Shown: one piece after another, positions 1 to 5,496 of the stretch
Position numbering within the stretch: position 1 is the first letter of the stretch
Layout: each line of letters starts with the position of its first letter
Assembly (NCBI GenBank): GCA_945903925.1
Contig: CAMDPJ010000138.1
Coordinates: 1-6,207, forward strand
Direction: 5' to 3'
From: Chryseobacterium gleum
GTDB lineage: Bacteria > Bacteroidota > Bacteroidia > Flavobacteriales_C > GCA-002722245
Length of the DNA stretch: 6,207 nt
Position numbers and translations under genes: made by a program
Notes under the pieces: model-generated
What the model saw: only the letters and a program-made list of their open reading frames with translations
Database searches by the model: none
What the model was told of the DNA's origin: nothing

Positions 1-102
1 CATTATATGTATGCTTTTAGTTTTGATGCAGTGTTGTTGGTTTTGGCTTCTGAATATTTTGATGTCGACGATTATATCTACGACAAATATTTGCCTCAAT
101 GA
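1..102 (+). CDS. fdtA: C-terminal end of a probable dTDP-4-oxo-6-deoxyglucose 3,4-ketoisomerase (FdtA/QdtA, WxcM-like), 5' truncated by the window
   Basis: Frame 1 is open from the window edge to TGA and gives 33 residues. The stretch SFDAVLLVLASEYFDVDDYI followed by YDKYLPQ resembles the C-terminus of WxcM-like cupin isomerases, which usually end in a pattern like DAVLLVLASdyYDeaDYIrdYdeF. In that family the enzyme moves the keto group of dTDP-4-oxo-6-deoxyglucose from C4 to C3, giving the substrate of a C3 aminotransferase. The stop codon overlaps the ATG of such an aminotransferase (ATGA), so the two are very probably translationally coupled. The cupin core and catalytic residues lie outside the window, so FdtA (galacto product) and QdtA (gluco product) cannot be separated. 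The family call is fairly secure, the symbol less so. Confidence 0.68.
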   Translation, partial: HYMYAFSFDAVLLVLASEYFDVDDYIYDKYLPQ

Positions 103-1184
103 TTGAGTATGAAAATCTAGCAAAATCGAATAAACAATTCCACTCGGAATTCGAAAAATCATTTCATAAAAATTTAATCGACGGCAGATTTGTATTGGCT
201 GAAAATGTGCAAAGTTTTGAAAACAATTTTGCTGCTTATTGTGGTGTTAAAAATTGTGTGGGTGTAGCATCAGGATTAGATGCTCTTTTCTTTGCCCTTA
301 AGGCTTTAAATTTACCTAAAGAAGCTGAGGTTTTGGTTCCAGCGAACACATATATTGCCTCTATTATTGCGATTATAAACGCTGGCTTCAAAGCAGTACT
401 AGTAGAGCCCGATATCAACACATACAATATTTCACCCAAAGAGCTAGAAAAAAGTATCACGCCCAAAACAAAAGCCATTGTAGTGGTGCATTTGTATGGT
501 AAGTTGTGCGATATGAAAGCGATTTTGAGCATTGCTAAAAAACATAAATTAAAGGTAATTGAAGATTGTGCTCAAGCGCACGGAGTATCCTACAAGGGTA
601 AGCGTGCAGGTAGTTTTGGCGACGCTGCTGCTTTTAGTTTTTATCCTACAAAAAATTTGGGTGCTTTGGGCGATGCTGGTGCACTTACTACAAATGATGC
701 AGCCTTATCTAATCAATTCAAATTGCTTAGAAATTATGGTTCCGCGGAGAGATATAAGAATGAAGTTGTAGGCTACAATTCGCGCTTAGATGATATTCAG
801 GCCGGATTTTTAAACATAAAGTTAAAGGCATTAGATGAGCTCAGCGAACACAAAAGAAACTTGGCGAAAATTTATTTACATAATTTGAAAGGTGAGTTCA
901 TTCTTCCTCAGGTGCACAAAGACTTTTACGACGTGTACCATATTTTTAATGTGCGTCATGCGAAGAGAGATAAGCTGAAAGAATATTTATTAAAAAACAA
1001 TATCCAAACAGATATACATTACCCTGTTGCGCCTCATCAACAACCTGCTTTGAAGGCGATGTATAAGGGCAAAAAATTCCCTATTTCAGAAGAAATTCAT
1101 GGCACTACTTTAAGTTTACCCATAGCTTATTTCCACACCGAGAAAGAAATAGAGAGGGTGGTGAAGGTGATGAATAAATTTTAA
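99..1184 (+). CDS. fdtB: DegT/DnrJ/EryC1/StrS-family PLP-dependent sugar aminotransferase (FdtB/QdtB type)
   Basis: A complete 361-residue protein, the usual length for this fold-type I aminotransferase family. Visible landmarks are GVASGLDAL (55-63, PLP phosphate-binding region), VPANTYIAS (80-88), VHLYGK (130-135), EDCAQAHG (155-162, Asp156 expected to contact the PLP pyridine nitrogen), FSFYPTKNLGALGD (179-192, Lys185 expected to form the Schiff base), GYNSRLDDIQAGFL (225-238) and IHYPVAPHQQPAL (306-318). The family transfers an amino group from glutamate to a keto-sugar nucleotide. The overlapping ketoisomerase end upstream makes dTDP-3-oxo-6-deoxyhexose the likely substrate and dTDP-3-amino-3,6-dideoxyhexose the product, used in O-antigen, S-layer or other surface glycans. 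The ATG sits inside the upstream stop (ATGA), which fixes the start without a clear Shine-Dalgarno. No N-acetyltransferase (FdtC) follows; a tRNA does, so this is the 3' end of the operon here. Confidence 0.88.
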   Translation: MIEYENLAKSNKQFHSEFEKSFHKNLIDGRFVLAENVQSFENNFAAYCGVKNCVGVASGLDALFFALKALNLPKEAEVLVPANTYIASIIAIINAGFKAVLVEPDINTYNISPKELEKSITPKTKAIVVVHLYGKLCDMKAILSIAKKHKLKVIEDCAQAHGVSYKGKRAGSFGDAAAFSFYPTKNLGALGDAGALTTNDAALSNQFKLLRNYGSAERYKNEVVGYNSRLDDIQAGFLNIKLKALDELSEHKRNLAKIYLHNLKGEFILPQVHKDFYDVYHIFNVRHAKRDKLKEYLLKNNIQTDIHYPVAPHQQPALKAMYKGKKFPISEEIHGTTLSLPIAYFHTEKEIERVVKVMNKF

Positions 1185-1189
1185 TCTCT

Positions 1190-1220
1190 TTTGTATAATG
1201 GCAAAGTGTGCTTACATTTG
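1190..1220 (+). promoter_or_regulatory. Bacteroidota-type promoter of the tRNA-Leu gene
   Basis: TACATTTG at 1213-1220 matches the TAnnTTTG -7 consensus. A TTTG at 1190-1193 lies 19 nt upstream, as expected for the -33 element. The predicted transcription start (about 1225-1228) falls at the first base of the tRNA (1229), so the leader would be almost absent. It begins directly after the aminotransferase stop codon. Confidence 0.7.
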
Positions 1221-1228
1221 GTAGATAG

Positions 1229-1312
1229 GCCCAGGTGGCGAAATTGGCAGACGTACCATCTTGAGGGGGTGGCGCTCGAAAGGGCATGAGAGTTCGAGTC
1301 TCTTCCTGGGCA
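1229..1312 (+). tRNA. tRNA-Leu (anticodon GAG)
   Basis: A class II tRNA folds by eye. The acceptor stem GCCCAGG (1229-1235) pairs with CCTGGGC (1305-1311), with discriminator A at 1312. The D stem is GCG/CGT. The anticodon stem CCATC (1256-1260) pairs with GGTGG (1268-1272) around the loop TTGAGGG, with anticodon GAG at 1263-1265. The long variable arm GCTC-GAAA-GGGC is typical of leucine tRNAs. The T stem GAGAG/CTCTT encloses TTCGAGT. It decodes CUC/CUU leucine codons. The 3' CCA is not encoded (the next bases are CAA), so it must be added by the CCA-adding enzyme. The gene stands alone between its own promoter and terminator. Confidence 0.95.
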
Positions 1313-1316
1313 CAAC

Positions 1317-1349
1317 GCCGGAATTATTACAATTCCGGCTTTTATTTTT
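1317..1349 (+). terminator. Intrinsic terminator after tRNA-Leu
   Basis: A perfect 9-bp stem, GCCGGAATT (1317-1325) and AATTCCGGC (1331-1339), with a 5-nt loop (ATTAC), is followed directly by the T-rich run TTTTATTTTT. It starts 5 nt after the tRNA and ends that transcript. Confidence 0.88.
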
Positions 1350-1379
1350 CCTTGAATACTGAAAATCAACAAAGTGGGT

Positions 1380-1410
1380 AATATTGAAGTTCGATCTCTG
1401 GTTCGATATT
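1380..1410. repeat. Short inverted repeat containing two GTTCGAT direct repeats
   Basis: AATATTGAA (1380-1388) can pair with TTCGATATT (1402-1410) with one G-U pair around a 13-nt loop. GTTCGAT occurs at 1389-1395 and again at 1401-1407, a 12-bp period. It lies between the tRNA terminator and the higBA promoter. Its function is unknown; it could be a second regulatory site or a leftover of a recombination site. Confidence 0.35.
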
Positions 1411-1425
1411 AAGCTTAGGTATATA

Positions 1426-1463
1426 AATAAAAATAGTTTACAGATATGTAAACTATTTTTATT
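1426..1463. promoter_or_regulatory. Perfect long palindrome, probable HigA operator of higBA
   Basis: The arms AATAAAAATAGTTTACA (1426-1442) and TGTAAACTATTTTTATT (1447-1463) are exact reverse complements, 17 bp each, separated by GATA. The right arm ends on the first base of the -7 element. A repressor bound here would cover the spacer and -33 region. XRE-type HigA antitoxins are known to repress their own operons from palindromes at this position, so HigA binding is the natural inference. There is no poly-T tail beyond the arm itself and no upstream gene for it to terminate, which argues against a terminator. Confidence 0.7.
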
Positions 1464-1470
1464 ATATTTG
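1463..1470 (+). promoter_or_regulatory. -7 element of the higBA promoter (TATATTTG)
   Basis: TATATTTG matches TAnnTTTG exactly. The -33 element is weak: the best candidate is TTTAC at 1437-1441, 21 nt upstream and inside the palindrome. The predicted start lies only a few nt before the higB ATG at 1482, so the mRNA would be nearly leaderless. Confidence 0.6.
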
Positions 1471-1481
1471 CGTAGATAGAT

Positions 1482-1793
1482 ATGAAAGTACATTTTAAAA
1501 CAGACCATTTAGAGTACTTGTACATTACACCGATTGATGAGATTGAAGGGAAACAGGCTTTCTCGATTGATATCATAAAGCAGTTTAAGAAAAAGGTTCA
1601 AATATTGATTAACATAACGCGAATAGAACAGTTGCGACAATTTAAAGGACTCAATTTTGAGTATTAAAAAGGAGATAGAAAAGGAACAAGTTCAATTCGT
1701 TTAAATAATCAATATCGACTAATATTAGAGCAAAAGAAAGATGGTGAAATAGAAATTATATTGGTCCACGAAATATCAAAACATTATGAGTAA
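1482..1793 (+). pseudogene. higB: HigB-type (RelE/ParE superfamily) toxin frame, interrupted by an in-frame TAA
   Basis: The frame starts at ATG 1482 and gives 61 residues (MKVHFKTDHLEYLY..., ...LRQFKGLNFEY), then TAA at 1665-1667. The same frame then continues for 41 codons: KGDRKGTSSIRLNNQYRLIL, EQKKDGEIEIILVHEISKHY, E, and TAA at 1791-1793. Joined, the 103 codons match the shape of plasmid-maintenance HigB toxins, which typically read LNFE-x-LKGDRKG...SIRLNxQYRLIFE...I.HY. The stop sits where Leu is expected, so TTA to TAA is enough to explain it. HigB toxins are ribosome-dependent mRNA endonucleases. The lost part carries the conserved Arg/Tyr-rich C-terminal half, so the 61-residue product should be inactive. 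No ATG or GTG restart lies in frame after the stop. The frame ends 8 nt inside higA, the usual coupled arrangement. A sequencing error at one base is the main alternative. Confidence 0.82.
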
Positions 1794-2139
1794 AGGAAAG
1801 AAAATAGCAAACGATATGATTCCGGGAGATGTATTTCATCCGGGAGAGCAAATTAGAGATGAATTGGAAGCTCGTGGAATGAGCCAACAGGAGTTAGCCA
1901 ATAAAATGGGCGTGAGTAAGTCAGAAGTGAGTCAGTTGGTGAACGGACACAGAAATATTTCTGCGCTTGCAGCAGTTCTTTTAGAAAAAGGATTAGGTAT
2001 TGATGCTGAATTTTGGATGAACCTTCAAGTACGATATGATATAGATGTTGTAAAAAAGAAAATGCAACAATCTATTAAATCGGCAAAAATTCCGAACACT
2101 AAAAAGTTGCAATTAGGAAGAACAATTGCGGCAGCATAA
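1786..2139 (+). CDS. higA: HigA-family antitoxin, XRE-type helix-turn-helix repressor
   Basis: A complete 117-residue protein. The motif DVFHPGEQIRDELEARGMSQ (15-34) is the signature opening of HigA/VapI antitoxins. The helix-turn-helix follows: SQQELANKMG (33-42) and the recognition helix SKSEVSQLVNG (44-54), then NISALAAVLLEKGLGIDAEF (57-76), typical of the family. The Lys-rich tail (90-112) is extra to the HTH core. HigA normally binds and neutralises HigB and represses the operon. Here the toxin frame upstream is broken, so the protein may act only as a repressor, or protect against related toxins elsewhere. The ATG at 1786 overlaps the end of the higB frame by 8 nt (ATGAGTAA). No strong Shine-Dalgarno is seen, so expression may have relied on translation of higB, which now stops 118 nt earlier. 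The gene itself shows no damage. Confidence 0.92.
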   Translation: MSKGKKIANDMIPGDVFHPGEQIRDELEARGMSQQELANKMGVSKSEVSQLVNGHRNISALAAVLLEKGLGIDAEFWMNLQVRYDIDVVKKKMQQSIKSAKIPNTKKLQLGRTIAAA

Positions 2140-2147
2140 AACGACTT

Positions 2148-2234
2148 TTACAATCTTCCCTCAAACTTTTCCATGAATACTTTTATCTCTTGTACATCAT
2201 CTAAAAAGTGCGATAACTCAAACTCTTTGTGCAC
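2148..2234 (-). other. Possible 3' remnant of a minus-strand gene (about 28 codons)
   Basis: Read on the minus strand, this stretch gives VHKEFELSHFLDDVQEIKVF then MEKFEGRL and TAA. It has the charged, helical look of a real protein C-terminus. Upstream in the same frame the reading runs into the hairpin arm (hydrophobic VLVVALALTLTLIF) and then a TAG at about 2289-2291. There is no ATG start of useful length; only GTG codons precede it. It could be the tail of a deleted gene, a tiny membrane peptide, or chance. I do not recognise it. Confidence 0.22.
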
Positions 2235-2286
2235 AAAAATCAGAGTGAGAGTGAGCGCAAGAGCGACCACGAGCACTCTGATTTTT
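2235..2286. terminator. Long imperfect hairpin, probable bidirectional terminator between higA and the lipoprotein gene
   Basis: The outer arms AAAAATCAGAGTG (2235-2247) and CACTCTGATTTTT (2274-2286) pair perfectly. On the same axis, inner pairs GTG (2251-2253) with CAC (2268-2270) and CGC (2256-2258) with GCG (2263-2265) close on an AAGA loop. The arms end in A5/T5, so either strand gives a stem with a U tail, which suits the convergent genes on both sides. The distance to each stop codon (about 95 and 70 nt) is rather long for a simple terminator, so a dispersed palindromic element is also possible. Confidence 0.62.
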
Positions 2287-2357
2287 CTCTAATCTCACTG
2301 CCACACTCACTCAAAAAAAGTATGTGATTTACCACTTTATTCTTTTTATTGGGAAAA

Positions 2358-4181
2358 TTACGGTGTGGGAAAAATAGAAACTGAGGATTCTGTTTTATTT
2401 AGCCCATACTTTGCTGTAAATTGACTAACACAATTTTTCTTGCCAAAAAGATATTGTACAGTTTGATTTTCTGATTGCAGTTGATGAAAATATTGCTCAG
2501 AACCATGGTCTTTTAAAATTTGATTGATAACATCAACAATAAGCGAAATTTCATAGGAAGAACCTTTGTCTTTAGGTTCAACAAGATATGCCTGATCATT
2601 CAAAATAATAGTGATTTTGTATTTATATTTATTTGTGTCGGAAGGATCTTGTTGCGCGTCCATCCATATCATCATTCCCTGCAGATTTCCATTGCTGTTA
2701 TCTGCAAATTTTTTAATTAATTTATCGTAATTTAATGGGGGATGGCTAGTAATTGCATCAAAAGATAGAAACAGCCCTGATACAGATAGGAAATTATAAA
2801 CATCTGCTGAAGGACCAAAAAATAAATATAATTGTCTCGCTTTTTCTATAGTGTTATTGTTGTATGGTGTTGACACCAATCCCATGCTAAACATGTCTGC
2901 GGCTACTTCAGAAAACTGCCCCACACTCAATTTGTAAAGCATTTTAAGTTTGTCGATTAATTCTTTGTCTTTTAAAACCTTATTTAATTCATTCAAATAA
3001 TCTGTAGCATTCATTTCAATCATTGTCGCTATAACATTATCAAGTCTATCATCAGAATATTTCTTGTGTTTTTCGAGTTGAATTAATATTTCTTTAACAA
3101 CACAATAATCCTTAGTTCCTGCGGATGAATTCAAAATTGAATCGTGCAATGAAATGGATGCTTCTAGTGCCATATCATATGTTAATGGGTCTTGTAATAA
3201 ATTAAAGATTCGTGTTTTTTCTGATTTACCATTTATTCTTATCAAAGCAGTTAAAGCTTTTGATTCATTAATTCCTTTTTTTAGCATTGATGATGCAATT
3301 GGAACAATTTTGTTGTCTCCATAATTATATGCGCAATTCAAAAGATTGTCGGCACTGCTGCCTGATTTTTTACTTTTCTTTAATTCGTCAAATTCTTTCT
3401 CGGTAATCAGCTTTTTATTTAATATGGTAATTGCTATTTCTCCAACTTTTTTTTGAATTTCTTTATTTCCTTTTTTACCAAACTGCACAAGGCCTGAAAT
3501 CACATCTATTTTTTGATCTTCATTAATTTTTCCGGTTTTCAAAAGTTCTTCTACCCTATTTAAAACTAGCATGCTTGTTCCTTTTTTACCCAACCAAAAA
3601 AACAAGCGACCAAAGTGCAACGACTGCCCCGACAATAACCTGGCTTCAAACTTAGAAGCATAATCTGGAAGATTCATTATTCCTGAAAGCTGAATGGCCA
3701 TTTCCTCTTCATCGACAATTTCAATTCTTGAAAAAATGCAATCAATTAATATTTTTTCCTTAATTGTATAGTTCGGGAATCCATGTCTTTTTTGAAGCTC
3801 ATTATAAATTTCTTCTTTTGCTTTTTTGTTTGTGCTCTTTAAAACCTCTATTATTTTTTGAACAACACTTGTGTCGCCTGCTTTATATCTTTCACCAATG
3901 CTCTTATTTTGCAACTCTTTCAATTCCAGTTGTTTTTGCGTTTCCATTTTAAACAACAATTGATCTTTCAATTCTTTAACCTTTGCTGGATCAGATATTC
4001 TAATAACCCCGCTATTGGCTAGATTTTTGGCGAGAGGTTGAACTTGGTTAATTGGGTTGTTGTTTGATTTAGATTTTGTTGTTTCTAGCGAAATACTTTC
4101 GTTTTCCGTATTGTTTCCACAAGAAAACAGAGAAACACTTAAGAATATAAGTAGAGAAAATATTGAATATATATTTTTCAC
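2358..4181 (-). CDS. Large putative lipoprotein of unknown function, mostly alpha-helical
   Basis: I do not recognise the family. From the GTG at 4181 the protein is 607 residues and begins with a textbook type II signal: basic VKN, a hydrophobic core, then LFSC with the lipidated Cys at 21. A TTG at 4229 would add 16 residues before the signal; there is no ATG start, and GTG is preferred because it gives a normal signal length. After Cys21 comes an Asn/Ser-rich linker (22-50). A Lys/Glu-rich helical region follows (65-100, perhaps coiled coil). Next is a long stretch of amphipathic helices (about 100-440), with a rhythm like a HEAT/ARM solenoid but no clear repeat unit. The C-terminal part (about 490-607) has beta-strands such as KYKITIILNDQAYLVE. 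It is probably anchored in the outer or inner membrane, possibly as a protein-binding scaffold. The gene stands alone, convergent with higA. Its job is not inferable from context. Confidence 0.75.
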   Translation of the reverse strand: MKNIYSIFSLLIFLSVSLFSCGNNTENESISLETTKSKSNNNPINQVQPLAKNLANSGVIRISDPAKVKELKDQLLFKMETQKQLELKELQNKSIGERYKAGDTSVVQKIIEVLKSTNKKAKEEIYNELQKRHGFPNYTIKEKILIDCIFSRIEIVDEEEMAIQLSGIMNLPDYASKFEARLLSGQSLHFGRLFFWLGKKGTSMLVLNRVEELLKTGKINEDQKIDVISGLVQFGKKGNKEIQKKVGEIAITILNKKLITEKEFDELKKSKKSGSSADNLLNCAYNYGDNKIVPIASSMLKKGINESKALTALIRINGKSEKTRIFNLLQDPLTYDMALEASISLHDSILNSSAGTKDYCVVKEILIQLEKHKKYSDDRLDNVIATMIEMNATDYLNELNKVLKDKELIDKLKMLYKLSVGQFSEVAADMFSMGLVSTPYNNNTIEKARQLYLFFGPSADVYNFLSVSGLFLSFDAITSHPPLNYDKLIKKFADNSNGNLQGMMIWMDAQQDPSDTNKYKYKITIILNDQAYLVEPKDKGSSYEISLIVDVINQILKDHGSEQYFHQLQSENQTVQYLFGKKNCVSQFTAKYGLNKTESSVSIFPTP

Positions 4182-4413
4182 CAGTAAAAATTTATCATTA
4201 ATAAATAAAAGTACTGTTGGATTGTTCAACCGATAGCTAGGTAAAAGGTTTCATTTATTTACCTCGCCAACATTTCTAAAAAAAACGTTGTTGACTAGTG
4301 ATGCTTCCCCAAGAGGTCTGGCTTAATCCTAACTTTTAGTATTACAAGGCACACGAGTTTATTTTTTCGTGTTTTGTTAATATCTATTATTAGTTAGTTT
4401 TTGTATGATGATC

Positions 4414-4953
4414 TTAACTGTAGGTTAAATATAAAGCGGTAAAAACTGCTAAGACAATAAAAATACCCACAGTAATAATCATTTTCTTTAATTGTTTCTT
4501 TTCGTAAGACTCTTCTTTAATTCTCAATTTCTTAAGTATTACCAATAAACTTTGACGCACATTAACTAAGGCGTTTTCACCTTTTACTATTTGCCCTATC
4601 GCTCCATCATTCAAGGAATTTGAAGTGCTTTTGGTGTCGTCATTTGAAGTAAGCAAAATGATTTCCAAATTTGGTTTTAATTTCTTGAAATTTTGAATTA
4701 CACTATTATTAGTAGAATCTGTCGTAGAGTCCAATTGATTTAAAAAAATCAATAATGGTTCCTTGTCTAATGCTTGAATAGCATGATCAACAGATTGAAA
4801 ATGTATTGAATGAATATTTGGTAGTAATTTTTTTAGTTCTAGGTCTAAATGAATTAAGTAGCTAGCATCGTCATCTATTAAAAACGCGATGCCTTTTTGT
4901 GAGGAAAGCACCAAACTTGGCTCTCTTTTTTTATTATTCTGAGGACGTATCAT
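4414..4953 (-). CDS. Receiver-like (REC) domain protein with C-terminal membrane anchor; phosphoacceptor Asp apparently replaced by Asn
   Basis: 179 residues from a clear ATG. Residues 21-143 follow the receiver (CheY-like) pattern: IAFLIDDDASY (22-32) with the acidic cluster D27-D29, a first helix (33-44), LLIFLNQLD (67-75) where the phosphoacceptor Asp is normally the residue after strand 3 and here is Asn72, EIILLTSND (97-105) with the conserved Thr102, and IGQIVKGEN (119-127) with the conserved Lys124. Residues 144-157 are a charged linker, and IITVGIFIVLAVFTALYLTY (159-178) is a transmembrane helix at the extreme C-terminus, so the domain should face the cytoplasm. No DNA-binding output domain exists. 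If the alignment is right it is a pseudo-receiver that cannot be phosphorylated in the usual way. It lies 33 nt after the upstream small gene in the same direction, so the two are probably co-transcribed. The receiver assignment is by pattern, not by search. Confidence 0.7.
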   Translation of the reverse strand: MIRPQNNKKREPSLVLSSQKGIAFLIDDDASYLIHLDLELKKLLPNIHSIHFQSVDHAIQALDKEPLLIFLNQLDSTTDSTNNSVIQNFKKLKPNLEIILLTSNDDTKSTSNSLNDGAIGQIVKGENALVNVRQSLLVILKKLRIKEESYEKKQLKKMIITVGIFIVLAVFTALYLTYS

Positions 4954-4970
4954 AATAAATAGTTTTGATG

Positions 4971-4986
4971 CGTACAGGGTTGTACG
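4971..4986. repeat. Short perfect palindrome between two minus-strand genes
   Basis: CGTACA (4971-4976) and TGTACG (4981-4986) are exact inverted repeats around GGGT. The element abuts the stop codon of the 96-aa gene and lies 17 nt before the start of the receiver-like gene. It has no U-tract, so it is more likely an operator or an mRNA hairpin than a terminator. It may also be chance. Confidence 0.35.
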
Positions 4987-5277
4987 TTATGGTATATCAT
5001 TATGTTTCGATTTATATAAACGAGGGACAAAGCCAATGATAATAAAAAGGCGGTTACGGCAATTTTCTTTTAAATCAACTTTTTCAAATACAATATCCAT
5101 AAACAGTTGACTTCCTTTTTTTCTCACTTTTCTTTCGGTGATAATATTTTGTGCGTCCTCTTTTAGTACGATGTCGCCTGTGCGCAGGCAAAAAGGATAC
5201 TTTATTGTGAGTTTTTCTTCTTCTGTTTCTGCAAATTTATGGGCTTGAGAAAAAAGAATTTCTTCGAATTTTTCCAA
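4987..5277 (-). CDS. Small hypothetical protein without an ATG start; possibly 5'-damaged
   Basis: I do not recognise this protein. From the TTG at 5277 it has 96 residues: an acidic helical N-terminus (EKFEEILFSQAHKFAETEEE, 2-21), then TIKYPFCLRTGDIVLKE (24-40) and KKGSQLFMDIVFEKVDL (53-69), a beta-like middle, and a hydrophobic LFIIIGFVPRLY (77-88) near the end. No transmembrane signal is convincing. The open frame extends only to a TAA at 5296-5298 and holds no ATG before residue 60. An ATG at 5303 (ATGAATAAATTAACGATG) would fit as a start if one base were missing near 5283, since the other frame would then read MNKLTM before ILLEKFEE. It could therefore be a real TTG-start gene, a frameshifted gene, or the second half of the frame upstream. 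It precedes the receiver-like gene in a likely operon. Confidence 0.5.
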   Translation of the reverse strand: MEKFEEILFSQAHKFAETEEEKLTIKYPFCLRTGDIVLKEDAQNIITERKVRKKGSQLFMDIVFEKVDLKENCRNRLFIIIGFVPRLYKSKHNDIP

Positions 5278-5295
5278 TAATATTTCATCGTTAAT

Positions 5296-5409
5296 TTATT
5301 CATGACCTTTAAACCAGCAATTTAAAGAAGGCAATACCATTTCGGGTTCGAATTGGGTTTGTACTTTCAATTTACCAACAATGCCCTTACTTATTTCAAA
5401 TGCGCTCAT
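5296..5409 (-). CDS. Candidate small ORF (37 aa) at the head of the minus-strand cluster
   Basis: ATG at 5409 to TAA at 5296 gives MSAFEISKGIVGKLKVQTQF then EPEMVLPSLNCWFKGHE. An in-frame TGA lies two codons before the ATG, so the ORF is complete as it stands. Its composition is protein-like, soluble and mixed, unlike the Phe/Tyr/Leu-rich plus-strand frames over the same DNA. It is in the same frame as the 96-aa ORF downstream, separated only by the TAA and six sense codons. It may be an independent small protein, coupled to the next gene through the ATG at 5303 that overlaps its stop region, or the N-terminal part of one interrupted gene. I know of no family for it. No clear -7 promoter element or Shine-Dalgarno was seen. 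Confidence 0.42.
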   Translation of the reverse strand: MSAFEISKGIVGKLKVQTQFEPEMVLPSLNCWFKGHE

Positions 5410-5496
5410 ATCAGGGCTATTATTTGTTCAACTGATTTTCAAATTGTTTTACTTTTACAAAAAGAATATTGCTTTCTACATGTATATGTTGGTACA

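Noticed and set aside
236..532. 98-aa minus-strand frame
   Set aside because: Antisense to the well-supported aminotransferase; composition follows its codon positions.
1105..1508. Three overlapping minus-strand reading frames
   Set aside because: They run through the tRNA, its terminator and the higBA operator, so they are shadows of RNA and regulatory DNA.
4229..4229. TTG at 4229 as the start of the lipoprotein
   Set aside because: It places 16 extra residues before an otherwise perfect lipoprotein signal; the GTG at 4181 gives a normal 20-residue signal before the Cys.
4239..4264. Inverted repeat AGGTAAA/TTTACCT upstream of the lipoprotein gene
   Set aside because: Only 7-bp arms with a 12-nt spacer in AT-rich DNA and no promoter element near it; easily chance.
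4351..4372. Hairpin ACACGA/TCGTGT as a terminator
   Set aside because: The T-rich tail lies on the plus-strand side, but both flanking genes are on the minus strand and no + strand gene ends there.
5232..5239. Minus-strand -7-like TAAATTTG
   Set aside because: It lies inside the 96-aa ORF, has no -33 partner at the right distance, and the motif is frequent in AT-rich sequence.
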